A stretch of DNA of 64,000 nucleotides from IMCC2047 sp041395865 (GCA_041395865.1 JAWKZQ010000012.1:21493-85492); one strand, 5' to 3'. Counted from the first letter of the stretch, positions 26,353 through 39,699 are shown. Program-made: numbers and translations. The notes: a model not told the origin generated them from the letters alone.

Positions 26353-27099
26353 TTAACCTGCAGCTGCACAGATTGCAGCAAAATCTTCACTGTTGAGCGA
26401 TGCTCCGCCCACTAATCCACCGTCAATATCCGGCATCGCAAATAACTCTTTTGCATTGCCTGCATTGACACTACCGCCGTAAAGCACCTGCACCCGTTCA
26501 GCGATCACTTCATCATAGGCGGCCAACTTGGACCGGACCAGCCTGTGGACAGCTTGCGCCTGCTCCGGTGTCGCTGTATCGCCTGTGCCAATCGCCCAGA
26601 CAGGTTCGTAGGCAATCACCGCGCTGGCAAAGGATTTAATTCCGGCCTTTGCAATCACCGCATCAAGCTGAGTGCATACGACGGCTTCAGTCTCATCAGC
26701 CAGGCGTTGTTCTTTTGTTTCACCAACGCACAGGATCGGCACTAATCCGGCTTCCAGCGCAGCCAGGAATTTCTCAGCCACGACACTATCCTGCTCACCA
26801 AACAGACTGCGACGTTCTGAATGCCCAACGATGACGTAGCGGCAACCAAAATCGACCAGCATGGATGGAGAGGTTTCGCCTGTATAGGCACCTTTCTCAA
26901 ACTGGCTGACGTTTTGCGCCCCCAGCCCGATGCCCGAACCATCGAGCAATTGCTGACATTGCTGCAGATAAGGAGCCGGAGGACAAACACCCACCAGGAC
27001 AGAAGCGTTTATCGCCTCACGGTAACCTGCCAGTAATCGGGTTACACCCGCCCTATCGGCGTTCATTTTCCAATTTGCAACAACCAGCTTTGGGCGCAT
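26353..27099 (-). CDS. tpiA: Triosephosphate isomerase
   Basis: Glycolytic TIM-barrel enzyme interconverting dihydroxyacetone phosphate and glyceraldehyde 3-phosphate. The 248-residue protein has VVANWKMN (catalytic Lys), IVGHSERR (catalytic His) and AYEPVWAIGTG (catalytic Glu). It is placed between glmM and secG. Confidence 0.98.
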   Translation of the reverse strand: MRPKLVVANWKMNADRAGVTRLLAGYREAINASVLVGVCPPAPYLQQCQQLLDGSGIGLGAQNVSQFEKGAYTGETSPSMLVDFGCRYVIVGHSERRSLFGEQDSVVAEKFLAALEAGLVPILCVGETKEQRLADETEAVVCTQLDAVIAKAGIKSFASAVIAYEPVWAIGTGDTATPEQAQAVHRLVRSKLAAYDEVIAERVQVLYGGSVNAGNAKELFAMPDIDGGLVGGASLNSEDFAAICAAAG

Positions 27100-27186
27100 G
27101 AATTCAACCTTTCCACGAAGCGCGCAATGGTATCTAAGTTAGCCACAACTTACAAGACAATGAATACCGCCTTAGGGAAAAGCTAT

Positions 27187-28524
27187 TCAGGCAATCGCAT
27201 TCTCCACCTGGCCCGCCAGTTGGTTAGCCAGCTCACCGACCAGCTCCGCATCTTCACCCTCCACCATGACCCTTACCAAGGGTTCCGTACCGGACATTCT
27301 TAACAGCACTCGGCCCCGATCCCCGAGACGACCCTCGGTGTCGGCAATCGCCTGCTGAATAACCGGATTTTTCGCCGGGTCAGTACGTTCCATCAACCTG
27401 ACATTGACCATAGTCTGAGGCATTTTTGTCATGCCCTGCTTTAATTCATGCAGTGTTTTTCCGCTTTCAGCAATCGCCGTCAGCACTTGCAGCGCAGATA
27501 CAATGCCGTCACCCGTGGTCGTTTTGTCCAGGCAGATAATATGCCCGGAGGACTCGCCCCCCAGTGTCCAGCCATGATGCTTTAATTGTTCCAGCACATA
27601 TCGATCGCCCACATTGGCGCGCACAAAAGGCACACCCAATTCCTTCAGGGCCAGCTCCATACCGAAGTTGCTCATCAGGGTACCCACAACGCCCCCCTCC
27701 AGCTCACCCTTCTGCTGTCGGCTGCTGGCAATGATGTACACCAGCTCATCACCATCCACCTCTTCACCCTTATGATCGACCATAATCAGCCGGTCACCAT
27801 CGCCATCCAGCGCGACACCAAGGTCATAGCCCATTTCAACGACGGTTTCCTGTAAATGCCGGGGCTTGGTGGAACCGCAGCCCTTATTAATGTTAAGACC
27901 GTCCGGAGTAATACCGATAGCGTGTACTTCTGCGCCCAGTTCCCTTAACACACTGGGCGCCACTTGATAGGTCGCACCGTTAGCGCAGTCAACCACAATC
28001 TTCAGCCCAGCGAGACTATTGAGGGATTGGGCCGTACTTTTACAAAACTCGATATAACGTCCACCCGCGTCATCCACGCGAAAGGCTTTACCGAGCTTAC
28101 TGGAATCTACCGTCGTCATCGGCTGATCGATCATTTCCTCAATGGCAAACTCGACTTCATCGGGTAGTTTGGTGCCGCCACTGGAGAAAAATTTAATCCC
28201 GTTATCCTCGAAGGGATTATGGGACGCACTGATAACGATTCCTGCCTGGGCCCCCAGGGTGCGGGTCAGATAAGCAATGCCTGGCGTTGGCATAGGCCCC
28301 AGCAGTTTTACATTCACGCCGGCTGAAATAATGCCCGCCTCCAAAGCCGACTCGAACATATAACCGGAAATGCGGGTATCCTTACCGATCAGGATATTTC
28401 GAACACCACGCTCGGCAAATACCTTACCTGCAGCCCAGCCCAGTTTAAGCATGAATTCTGCATTGATGGGCGCCTGGCCTACTCGGCCACGAATACCGTC
28501 TGTGCCAAAGTATTTTTTACCCAT
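27187..28524 (-). CDS. glmM: Phosphoglucosamine mutase
   Basis: Converts glucosamine 6-phosphate to glucosamine 1-phosphate for peptidoglycan and LPS precursors. The 445-residue protein has the phosphoserine loop GIVISASHNPFEDNGIKF and the metal-binding DGDGDR. It lies 35 nt after folP, the usual operon partner. Confidence 0.98.
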   Translation of the reverse strand: MGKKYFGTDGIRGRVGQAPINAEFMLKLGWAAGKVFAERGVRNILIGKDTRISGYMFESALEAGIISAGVNVKLLGPMPTPGIAYLTRTLGAQAGIVISASHNPFEDNGIKFFSSGGTKLPDEVEFAIEEMIDQPMTTVDSSKLGKAFRVDDAGGRYIEFCKSTAQSLNSLAGLKIVVDCANGATYQVAPSVLRELGAEVHAIGITPDGLNINKGCGSTKPRHLQETVVEMGYDLGVALDGDGDRLIMVDHKGEEVDGDELVYIIASSRQQKGELEGGVVGTLMSNFGMELALKELGVPFVRANVGDRYVLEQLKHHGWTLGGESSGHIICLDKTTTGDGIVSALQVLTAIAESGKTLHELKQGMTKMPQTMVNVRLMERTDPAKNPVIQQAIADTEGRLGDRGRVLLRMSGTEPLVRVMVEGEDAELVGELANQLAGQVENAIA

Positions 28525-28559
28525 GCCTATCCCCCATTTTCTCTAAAACTGATAAATCC

Positions 28560-29444
28560 CTATTGGCCTCGGCGCATGACCGCCGCCGCCATTTTAATCG
28601 CATCTGCGGTAGCGGCCACGTCATGACAGCGTACGATATGCGCACCCTTGGCGACAGCCATCACCGCCACGGCAAGACTCCCGTAGAGGCGTTCATCGAC
28701 AGGTTTGTTAAGCACCTGCCCCACCATGGACTTACGCGACATACCCACCAATAGCGGTAGCCGCAAAGACGCCAGTTCTTCCAGCCTGTCCAGTAGCTCC
28801 AGGTTATGCTGCAGGGTCTTAGCAAAACCAAACCCTGGATCCAGCAACAAACGATTGCGCTCGATTCCCGCGTCACAACAGACCTGAACCCTTTCATTCA
28901 GATAACCGATAACATCGCTGACCACATCCTCATATTGAGGATTTTGCTGCATGTTTTGAGGCTCACCTTTCATGTGCATCAGACAGATAGGTAAACCGGT
29001 ATCTCGCGCAGCCTCCACAGCCCCCTCTCGCTGCAACGCACGCACATCATTAATCAGACCTGCGCCTGCCGCTGCCGACTCGGTCATGAGCCGGGGTGTA
29101 CTGGTATCGACAGAAATAATTACATCAAAATGCTTACGAATTGCCTCTACGGCTGGCAGGACGCGATCCATCTCTTGCTGCACGCCGACAATTTCAGCAC
29201 CGGGCCGTGTTGATTCGCCCCCCACATCAATAATGGAAGCGCCATCGGCAATCATCGTCTCAACCGTTCTCAGAACGCCGTCCAAATGGACGTCAGCGGC
29301 ACCCGTTTCGATAAAGCGCCCGCCATCGGAAAAGGAGTCAGGCGTCACATTCAGAACCCCCATCACATGGGGTGTGGTCAGATCCAAAACAAGACCGGCG
29401 CAATCGAGTTGCGCCGGCAGTTCATGCAAGTTATCAGATGTCAT
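28560..29444 (-). CDS. folP: Dihydropteroate synthase
   Basis: Condenses p-aminobenzoate with the pterin pyrophosphate in folate synthesis; target of sulfonamides. The 294-residue protein shows GVLNVTPDSFSDGG, DVGGESTRPGAE and LLDPGFGFAKTLQHNLELL. It starts 8 nt after ftsH, the conserved ftsH-folP-glmM order. Confidence 0.98.
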   Translation of the reverse strand: MTSDNLHELPAQLDCAGLVLDLTTPHVMGVLNVTPDSFSDGGRFIETGAADVHLDGVLRTVETMIADGASIIDVGGESTRPGAEIVGVQQEMDRVLPAVEAIRKHFDVIISVDTSTPRLMTESAAAGAGLINDVRALQREGAVEAARDTGLPICLMHMKGEPQNMQQNPQYEDVVSDVIGYLNERVQVCCDAGIERNRLLLDPGFGFAKTLQHNLELLDRLEELASLRLPLLVGMSRKSMVGQVLNKPVDERLYGSLAVAVMAVAKGAHIVRCHDVAATADAIKMAAAVMRRGQ

Positions 29445-29452
29445 AGGGCCTG

Positions 29453-31399
29453 TTAATGCTCCCCGGCCGGGCGACCATCCACCGAATCATCCGCTTTATC
29501 GTCACCACGATCAGCCGTGGTCACTGTTTCATCAGTGGCATCAACACCATTACCGCTATTGCTATCACCGCTATCGGCAGGCGGCCGCGGCCGGTTGCCC
29601 GCCATGATGTCGTCGATCTGGTCGCTATCGATGGTTTCAAACTCCATCAAGGCTTCCGCCATGGTGTGCAATTTATCCATATTATCTTTCAGTATCTGCT
29701 CTGCGGTTGCATAGCACTCATCAATAATACGGCGCACTTCCTCGTCGATCTCACGTTTGGTGGTAGCCGAAACATGGCTGCTGCTGCTCGCAGCAGAACG
29801 TCCCAGAAAGACTTCTCCCTCGTCCTCCTCGTACATGAGCGGACCCATTTTTTCAGACAGGCCCCATTTGGTCACCATACTACGCACCATACCGGTCGCA
29901 CGCTGAATATCATTCGAAGCACCCGTGGTGACACCATCCTTGCCCAAGGTCAGCTCTTCGGCAATACGTCCGCCAAACAGGCTGCACACCTGGCTAATCA
30001 ACGAGCGACGGCTGTGGCTATAGCGATCCTCTTCCGGCAGGAACATGGTCACACCCAGAGCACGGCCACGCGGGATAATGCTCACCTTATAAACCGGATC
30101 GTGCTCAGGCACGATACGCCCTACAATAGCGTGACCCGCTTCATGATAAGCCGTATTGAGCTTTTCTTTTTCCGACATCACCATCGAGCGACGCTCTGTG
30201 CCCATCATGATTTTGTCTTTCGCCAACTCAAATTCATTCATGCCAACCAGGCGCTTATTGGCTCGCGCAGCAAACAGCGACGCTTCGTTCACCAGGTTCG
30301 CCAGATCTGCACCGGAAAAACCAGGCGTACCACGTGCAATCACGGCGGGCTGCACATCATCGCCCAAGGGCACTTTACGCATATGCACCTTGAGAATTTG
30401 CTCACGACCGCGAATATCCGGCAACCCAACAACCACCTGACGGTCGAAGCGTCCCGGACGCAACAGGGCCGGGTCAAGTACATCAGGGCGGTTAGTTGCC
30501 GCGATGACGATCACACCTTCTTTGCCTTCAAAACCGTCCATCTCAACCAGCAGCTGGTTCAGGGTCTGTTCACGCTCATCGTGACCACCGCCCAAACCGG
30601 CGCCACGGTGACGGCCTACCGCGTCAATCTCATCGATAAAGATGATACAGGGCGCGTGCTTTTTAGCCTGGTCAAACATATCACGCACACGTGAGGCACC
30701 GACACCCACGAACATTTCCACAAAGTCGGAACCGGAGATAGTAAAGAAAGGCACTTTCGCCTCGCCGGCAATGGCCTTGGCCAACAGGGTTTTACCGGTA
30801 CCCGGCGAACCAACCATCAACACACCACGCGGAATATGTCCGCCCAGGCGCTGGAATTTACCGGGGTCACGCAGGAATTCAACCAGCTCCTGCACTTCCT
30901 CTTTCGCTTCATCCACACCGGCAACGTCAGCAAAGGTCGTGTTTACCTGGTCTTCGCCAAGCATACGCGCCTTGCTCTTGCCAAAGGACATCGGGCCCTT
31001 GCCGCCACCGGCGCCACCCTGCATCTGGCGCATGAAAAACATGAAAATCGCCAGAATGATCAGAATCGGGAAAGCCGCCACGAACAGTTGCGTCCACAGG
31101 CTTTGTTCTTCAGGTAACTTGCCCACCACCTTCACATTATGGCTAAGCAAGTCATCCATCAGCTTCGGATCGGCCACTGGCGGGCGCACCGTTTCAAAGC
31201 GGGTGTCATCCGTAAAAACACCGGAAATCGTATAACCGTCAATCACCACCTGACGGACCCGATCACGCTGCACTTCGGCAACAAAGTCCGAATAATTGAG
31301 CGAGGGGGCCGGGCTATCGGCATTAAAATTATTGAACACCGTCAGCAGAACCGCTGCGATGACCAGCCATAAAATTAAATTCTTTGCCATGTCATTCAA
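29453..31399 (-). CDS. ftsH: ATP-dependent zinc metalloprotease FtsH
   Basis: Membrane AAA+ protease acting on misfolded membrane proteins and regulators such as sigma-32 and LpxC. The 648-residue protein has two N-terminal membrane helices, Walker A GSPGTGKT, Walker B IIFIDEIDAVG, the second region of homology, and the zinc site HEAGH. The C-terminal tail (about 45 residues, Asp/Ser/Gly/Asn-rich) is longer and less conserved. Start ATG 31399 has GAGG 12 nt upstream; MAKNLILW at 31390 is an alternative. Confidence 0.98.
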   Translation of the reverse strand: MNDMAKNLILWLVIAAVLLTVFNNFNADSPAPSLNYSDFVAEVQRDRVRQVVIDGYTISGVFTDDTRFETVRPPVADPKLMDDLLSHNVKVVGKLPEEQSLWTQLFVAAFPILIILAIFMFFMRQMQGGAGGGKGPMSFGKSKARMLGEDQVNTTFADVAGVDEAKEEVQELVEFLRDPGKFQRLGGHIPRGVLMVGSPGTGKTLLAKAIAGEAKVPFFTISGSDFVEMFVGVGASRVRDMFDQAKKHAPCIIFIDEIDAVGRHRGAGLGGGHDEREQTLNQLLVEMDGFEGKEGVIVIAATNRPDVLDPALLRPGRFDRQVVVGLPDIRGREQILKVHMRKVPLGDDVQPAVIARGTPGFSGADLANLVNEASLFAARANKRLVGMNEFELAKDKIMMGTERRSMVMSEKEKLNTAYHEAGHAIVGRIVPEHDPVYKVSIIPRGRALGVTMFLPEEDRYSHSRRSLISQVCSLFGGRIAEELTLGKDGVTTGASNDIQRATGMVRSMVTKWGLSEKMGPLMYEEDEGEVFLGRSAASSSSHVSATTKREIDEEVRRIIDECYATAEQILKDNMDKLHTMAEALMEFETIDSDQIDDIMAGNRPRPPADSGDSNSGNGVDATDETVTTADRGDDKADDSVDGRPAGEH

Positions 31400-31470
31400 G
31401 GCAATATCCTCTCAACTTCTAAATAAATACCGGCTGCACTACGCACTACCGGTCACGTTACCCTGCGAAA

Positions 31471-32091
31471 CTACCCTTTAAACCCGCGCGCTACCAGGTA
31501 TTGCTCCTTGGAGCGTGCTCGCGAGGCGTCAGGCTTACGAATCTGAACCTTGTTAAACTTTGACCGCGCAGATTGCAATAATTCGTCAAAACCCTCGCCG
31601 TGAAAAACCTTGGCGACCAAACCGCCGCCTGAAACCAGTGTCTGCTCAGCCATATCAAGCGCCAGCTCCACCAGGTACATCGCCTTGGGCTGATCCACAG
31701 CACTCACTCCACTCATGTTGGGGGCCATATCCGAAATTACAAGGTCTACCTTATGATCCCCGAGCACGCCAACAATCTGCTCGTAGACTTCCAGCTCGGT
31801 AAAATCCCCCTGTACAAAATCGACGCCTTCAATCGGCTCCATACTGAGAATATCCGATGCGACCACCCGGCCTTTCTTCCCGACCAGCTCGACGGCCACC
31901 TGCGACCAGCCGCCAGGAGCCGAGCCCAAGTCCAGCACCGTCATGCCCGGCTTAATTAATTTATCCTTATCCTGCAGCTCCAGCAGCTTATAACTGGCGC
32001 GCGAGCGGTAACCTTCCTGCTGCGACTTCTTGACGTACTGGTCGTTGAAGTGCTCATCGAGCCAGCGTCCGCTGGATTTACTACGCGCCAT
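31471..32091 (-). CDS. rlmE: 23S rRNA (uridine-2552-2'-O) methyltransferase RlmE
   Basis: Heat-shock-linked methyltransferase of the 23S A-loop. The 206-residue protein opens ARSKSSGRWLDEHFNDQYVK and has the SAM-binding VLDLGSAPGGWSQVA motif with the K-D-K catalytic set (DLVISDMAPN and LVAKVFHGEGFD). It is divergent from yhbY and upstream of ftsH. Confidence 0.97.
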   Translation of the reverse strand: MARSKSSGRWLDEHFNDQYVKKSQQEGYRSRASYKLLELQDKDKLIKPGMTVLDLGSAPGGWSQVAVELVGKKGRVVASDILSMEPIEGVDFVQGDFTELEVYEQIVGVLGDHKVDLVISDMAPNMSGVSAVDQPKAMYLVELALDMAEQTLVSGGGLVAKVFHGEGFDELLQSARSKFNKVQIRKPDASRARSKEQYLVARGFKG

Positions 32092-32169
32092 AATATATCG
32101 CTACTCCGAGTCTGGGGGATCCGCTATAATGACCGCCCTTTTAATCCTGTTTAAGACCTGCAAATCACT

Positions 32170-32487
32170 ATGGCGTTACCGACAGAAAAAATCAAAGCGT
32201 TTCGTGGCATTGGCCACCACCTCAAACCCGTCGTCACCGTTTCTGAAAACGGCATTACCGAAGGTGTCGAGCTGGAACTGGATCGGGCGCTAAACGATCA
32301 CGAACTTATCAAGGTAAAAGTAAGCTGTGCCGACCGCGAGCATAAACAGGCACTTATCGAGGAACTGGTTGCAGGCTGTGGCTGCGAGCTGGTGCAGACG
32401 ATCGGGAAAACCATTCTGATTTATCGCAAGGCCGCCAAACAAAACCAGAAACTATCCAACATTGTTCGCTTTTATCAACCGCGCTAA
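32170..32487 (+). CDS. yhbY: RNA-binding protein YhbY (CRM domain)
   Basis: Ribosome-associated protein of 105 residues consisting of one CRM domain: LKPVVTVSENGITEGVELELD and a C-terminal GKTILIYRKAAK. It associates with pre-50S subunits in Escherichia coli. A TATAAT at 32125-32130 is a plausible -10 shared region with divergent rlmE. Confidence 0.95.
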   Translation: MALPTEKIKAFRGIGHHLKPVVTVSENGITEGVELELDRALNDHELIKVKVSCADREHKQALIEELVAGCGCELVQTIGKTILIYRKAAKQNQKLSNIVRFYQPR

Positions 32488-32497
32488 GCCATAAACA

Positions 32498-32520
32498 AAC
32501 GGCAGCCCTAGGCTGCCGTT
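32498..32520. terminator. Convergent terminator between yhbY and greA
   Basis: AACGGCAGCC-CTA-GGCTGCCGTT, a 10-bp perfect stem with a 3-nt loop between two convergent genes; T-tracts are short, so it probably serves both directions weakly. Confidence 0.7.
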
Positions 32521-32539
32521 GCCATCAAACGCATTCAGT

Positions 32540-33012
32540 CTAAATGTGCTCCACCGAAATAATCTCGAATTCCACCAGACCGCCAGGCACATTCACACCA
32601 ACCACATCGCCTTCCATCTTGCCAATCAGTCCGCGGGCAATCGGAGAGCTAATGGATATTTTGCGGTACTTCATGTCCGCCTCATCCTCGCCGACAATCT
32701 GGTAACTGACTACCTCTTCTGTATCAATATTTTCCAGCTCGACCGTAACACCAAAAATCACTTTGCCCGTATTGTTAATCGTTGTGACATCAATCACCTG
32801 GGCATTTGAGAGCTTGCCTTCAATTTCCTTGATGCGCCCCTCAATAAAGCCTTGCTGTTCGCGCGCAGCATGATATTCGGCATTTTCCTTGAGATCCCCG
32901 TGCGCACGCGCCTCGGCAATCGCCTCAATCACATTCGGACGCTCAATGGTTTTCAGGCGCTCCAGCTCTTCGCGTAGCAGCTTTTCGCCGTGCTTACTCA
33001 TTGGAAATTTGT

Positions 33013-33016
<4 letters not shown>
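32540..33016 (-). CDS. greA: Transcription elongation factor GreA
   Basis: Stimulates the cleavage activity of stalled RNA polymerase. 158 residues: N-terminal coiled-coil with HGDLKENAEYHAAREQQGF (the acidic tip) and a C-terminal FKBP-like domain. Its ATG overlaps the carB stop codon (ATGA), indicating translational coupling. Confidence 0.98.
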
Positions 33017-36240
<3,224 letters not shown>

Positions 36241-36274
36241 GTGTTTCGGTTCGCTCGTCGGGTCTTGCAGGCGC

Positions 36275-37429
36275 CTACTGGGCGGCCACTCGCATCAATT
36301 CGATAAATCTGTCAAACAATGGCGCCACATCGTGCGGGCCAGGGCTGGCTTCCGGGTGTCCCTGGAAGCTGTAGGCAGGCTTGTCCGTTCGCTGGATACC
36401 CTGCAGGGACTGGTCAAACAGGGATATATGCGTCGCTTCAAGGTTAGCCGGCATGGAGGTTTCATCCACAGCAAAACCATGGTTCTGACTGGTAATCATC
36501 ACGGTTTTTGCAGCAACATCCTGCACGGGGTGGTTAGCGCCATGGTGCCCGAACTTCATCTTAACGGTTTTCGCACCACTGGCCAGTGCCAGCAGCTGGT
36601 GCCCCAGGCAAATACCAAATACCGGTATATCGGTTTCCAGAAATTCCTGAATCGCCGTGATGGCATAATCGCAGGGTTCCGGGTCGCCAGGGCCATTGGA
36701 AAGAAAAACGCCATCAGGGTTTAAGGCAAACACCTCGGAGGCCGGCGTCTTAGCGGGCACAACCGTCAAACGGCACCCCCGCGAGGCCAGCATCCGCAAA
36801 ATATTGCGCTTCACGCCAAAGTCATAGGCCACTACATGGTAGGGCTTGTGCTCCGGTGCAACAAAGCCGGAGTTATCCTCCGCCCACTTCCACTCGCCCT
36901 CCGTCCATTCATAGGGCTCGGAAACAGTCACCTCTTTGGCCAGGTCCATTCCTTTCAAACCCGGGAATGCCCGCGCAGCGCTCAACGCCTCGTCAATCGC
37001 CTGCTGCTCGTTAGCGCCCGCCTCCAGCACTTTCACACAACCGTTCTGGGCGCCTTTTTCACGCAGAATCCGCGTCAGGCGACGGGTATCAATTTCCGCA
37101 ATGCCCACCACGTTACGACGTGTCAGGTATTCATCCAGGGTTTCTGTCTTACGCCAGTTACTGGCAAGCAGGGGCAGGTTGCGAATCACCAGCCCAGCCG
37201 CCCAAACGCGATCAGACTCTTCGTCTTCGTCATTGGTGCCGGTACTGCCGATATGAGAATAGGTCAGGGTAACAATCTGGCTGGCATAGGAAGGGTCTGT
37301 CAGGATTTCCTGGTAACCGGTCATGGCGGTATTGAAAACCACCTCACCAGTGGCTTGGCCATCAGCCCCGATTGCCACACCTTTAAAAATACTACCGTCG
37401 GCTAATGCCAATATGGCCTGTCTAGTCAA
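36275..37429 (-). CDS. carA: Carbamoyl-phosphate synthase small subunit
   Basis: Glutamine amidotransferase subunit feeding ammonia to CarB. The C-terminal class I glutaminase domain has FGICLGHQLLALA (nucleophile Cys) and the SFQGHPEASPGPHD His/Glu pair; the N-terminal domain has FNTAMTGYQEILTDPSY. No ATG is available near the family N terminus; the TTG at 37429 gives LTRQAILALADGS with GAGGG 8 nt upstream, so I choose it (384 residues). Another TTG at 37456 is less well placed. Confidence 0.95.
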   Translation of the reverse strand: MTRQAILALADGSIFKGVAIGADGQATGEVVFNTAMTGYQEILTDPSYASQIVTLTYSHIGSTGTNDEDEESDRVWAAGLVIRNLPLLASNWRKTETLDEYLTRRNVVGIAEIDTRRLTRILREKGAQNGCVKVLEAGANEQQAIDEALSAARAFPGLKGMDLAKEVTVSEPYEWTEGEWKWAEDNSGFVAPEHKPYHVVAYDFGVKRNILRMLASRGCRLTVVPAKTPASEVFALNPDGVFLSNGPGDPEPCDYAITAIQEFLETDIPVFGICLGHQLLALASGAKTVKMKFGHHGANHPVQDVAAKTVMITSQNHGFAVDETSMPANLEATHISLFDQSLQGIQRTDKPAYSFQGHPEASPGPHDVAPLFDRFIELMRVAAQ

Positions 37430-37467
37430 GCTAATGTCCCTCACCCATTTATTCAACGATAAACTGC

Positions 37468-37505
37468 AAAAAAGCGAGACAGGACAGACATCCTATCTCG
37501 CTTTT
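37468..37505 (-). terminator. Terminator/attenuator hairpin between dapB and carA
   Basis: On the minus strand AAAAGCGAGA and TCTCGCTTTTTT pair around an inner AGGA/TCCT stem, ending in a six-T run about 40 nt before carA. It may end dapB transcripts or act as an attenuator for carAB. Confidence 0.7.
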
Positions 37506-37624
37506 GAAAACTGGGACGAACTTACATGGTCGTCGGGGGCTGAATTCTACGGAATTCAGCAAGATTTGTCCATTTTTCTCTGCACTGCAAGCACAAAGAA
37601 AAAAGCCCGACCACCATCAAAGAA

Positions 37625-38428
37625 CTACTTGAGATTCAGCACATCCTGCATATCAAACAGCCCCTTTTGCTCACCGCTCAACCACTGCGCCGCACGCACG
37701 GCACCACGCGCGAAGGACAGTCGGCTCGAAGCCTTGTGAGTGATTTCAACACGTTCCCCGTCGGCCGCAAAAATCACGGTATGATCGCCGACGATATCGC
37801 CCGCCCGAACCGTGGCAAACCCGATGGTTTCACGCTCACGAGCGCCCGTCTGACCTTCTCGCCCATAAACGGCGCATTTGGACAGATCCCGATCAAGCGC
37901 CTTGGCAACCACCTCACCCATGCTTAAAGCCGTACCGGATGGCGCATCGACCTTGTGGCGATGGTGCGCCTCATAGACTTCGATATCCACATCATCGCCC
38001 AGCACTCGCGCCGCAATATCCAGCAGCTTGAAACACAGGTTCACACCGGTACTAAAGTTTGATGCCACGCAAAGCGCCGTATCATCTGCCGCGTCCAGTA
38101 GCTGCGACTTCTCCGCATCCGTAAAACCGGTGGTTCCCACTACCAGCTTTTTACCATGCGCCGCACAAAGCGCGGCGTTAGCCAGCGTTGCAGCCGGCGC
38201 CGTAAAATCAATCAGCACGTCAAACTGGTCAATCACATCCGCAAGACTGCCAACTACGCTTACCCCGATCGCACCAATACCGGCCAGTTCACCGGCATCC
38301 ACACCAACCAAAGAACTTTCCGGCAGTACAACGGCGGCCGTCAGCTCAGCATCTTCGGCCTGCACGACCGCTTCAACCAACGCTTTACCCATTCGCCCGG
38401 CCGCGCCGGTCACTGCGATACGTGTCAT
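37625..38428 (-). CDS. dapB: 4-hydroxy-tetrahydrodipicolinate reductase
   Basis: Lysine/diaminopimelate pathway enzyme. 267 residues from the ATG at 38428 (AGGA upstream), with the nucleotide-binding MTRIAVTGAAGRMGKAL, the catalytic-site EAHHRHKVDAPSGTAL and C-terminal domain. A longer frame to 38449 adds a non-homologous MVRAGKN. Lies between dnaJ and carA as in Pseudomonas. Confidence 0.97.
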   Translation of the reverse strand: MTRIAVTGAAGRMGKALVEAVVQAEDAELTAAVVLPESSLVGVDAGELAGIGAIGVSVVGSLADVIDQFDVLIDFTAPAATLANAALCAAHGKKLVVGTTGFTDAEKSQLLDAADDTALCVASNFSTGVNLCFKLLDIAARVLGDDVDIEVYEAHHRHKVDAPSGTALSMGEVVAKALDRDLSKCAVYGREGQTGARERETIGFATVRAGDIVGDHTVIFAADGERVEITHKASSRLSFARGAVRAAQWLSGEQKGLFDMQDVLNLK

Positions 38429-38506
38429 GTTTTTTCCTGCTCTAACCATTTAGAAGTGTTCAACTGCGAATTCCGGTTGCGAGCGCCGACATGGGCGCCC
38501 CTAGCG

Positions 38507-39637
38507 TTACAATTTCATATCATCGAAAAAGCTTTTCACCCCTGCAAACCAGGAAGACTTCTTCGGCGACTGATTGGCGCCATCATGATCCAGCGATTCC
38601 TGAAATTTGCGCAGCAGCTCTTTCTGCTCGGCATTCAGGTTCACCGGCGTTTCAACCATCACGCGACACAGCAAATCGCCCGTTGCACCACCCCGCACCG
38701 GCTTCACACCCTTGCCGCGCATGCGAAATAGCTTGTTGGTCTGGGTTTCAGGCGGAATTTTCAGTTTGACACGACCATCCAGGGTCGGCACTTCCAACTC
38801 ACCCCCCAATGCCGCATCCACAAAACTAATGGGGACTTCACAGTAGAGGTTGGCGCCATCGCGCGTGAAAATCTTATGATCGCGCACGGTAACCTGCACA
38901 TACAAGTCGCCTGGCGGCCCGCCATGCACACCGGCTTCACCCTCACCCGTCAGCCGAATACGGTCACCCGTATCCACTCCAGGCGGAATTTTAACCGACA
39001 GCGTTTTGGTTTCCTCTACACGGCCAGCGCCGTGGCACTTATGGCAGGGGTTTTTAATCGTTTTACCCTGACCCTTACAGCGCGGACAGGTCTGCTGCAC
39101 AGAAAAGAAACCCTGCTGCATGCGCACCTGACCAACCCCGCCACAGGTGGGGCAGTCCTCTGGTTGAGAACCCTTGGCGGCACCCGAGCCATCACACTCA
39201 CCGCAGCCCACCATGGAAGGCACCTTGATCTTGACTTGAGTCCCCTTAACCGCGTCCTCCAGGTCCAAATCCAGGCTATAGCCAAGATCGGCGCCACGCT
39301 GCACATGGCTGCGCTGCCGACCTCCGCCACCAAATATATCGCCAAACACATCGCCAAATACATCGCTGAAGCTGGCTCCACCACCGAAACCATGACCACC
39401 ACCGGCATTCGGGTCAACGCCGGCATGGCCAAACTGGTCATACGCCGCCCGTTTTTCACCGTCAGAAAGGATTTCGTAGGCTTCGTTTACCTCCTTAAAA
39501 TGCGACTCAGCACTCTTGTCATCCGGGTTACGGTCCGGGTGGTACTTCATCGCCAAACGGCGGTAAGCCTTTTTAACTTCCTTACTGTCGGCATCCTTCG
39601 AGACACCCAATACTTCGTAATAATCGCGTTTTGACAT
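38507..39637 (-). CDS. dnaJ: Chaperone protein DnaJ
   Basis: Hsp40 co-chaperone of DnaK. The 376-residue protein has the J domain with HPDRN, a Gly/Phe-rich stretch (GGGHGFGGGASF), four CxxCxGxG zinc repeats (first and third altered in their last positions, as is common) and the C-terminal substrate-binding domains. Confidence 0.98.
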   Translation of the reverse strand: MSKRDYYEVLGVSKDADSKEVKKAYRRLAMKYHPDRNPDDKSAESHFKEVNEAYEILSDGEKRAAYDQFGHAGVDPNAGGGHGFGGGASFSDVFGDVFGDIFGGGGRQRSHVQRGADLGYSLDLDLEDAVKGTQVKIKVPSMVGCGECDGSGAAKGSQPEDCPTCGGVGQVRMQQGFFSVQQTCPRCKGQGKTIKNPCHKCHGAGRVEETKTLSVKIPPGVDTGDRIRLTGEGEAGVHGGPPGDLYVQVTVRDHKIFTRDGANLYCEVPISFVDAALGGELEVPTLDGRVKLKIPPETQTNKLFRMRGKGVKPVRGGATGDLLCRVMVETPVNLNAEQKELLRKFQESLDHDGANQSPKKSSWFAGVKSFFDDMKL

Positions 39638-39669
39638 AGGAACTAAACTATCTACCTGTATAAGGACAC

Positions 39670-39699
39670 AAAGGCGCTCGACCGAAACCGAGCGCCTTT
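39670..39699 (-). terminator. Hairpin between dnaK and dnaJ
   Basis: AAAGGCGCTCG and CGAGCGCCTTT form an 11-bp perfect stem with an 8-nt loop, followed on the minus strand by TTTGTG. Probably a leaky terminator lowering dnaJ relative to dnaK. Confidence 0.75.

Noticed and set aside
29445..29464. AGGGCCTGTTAA near folP/ftsH, similar to the MITE end
   Set aside because: It is a 12-bp match spanning a normal intergenic junction, with no partner inverted repeat.
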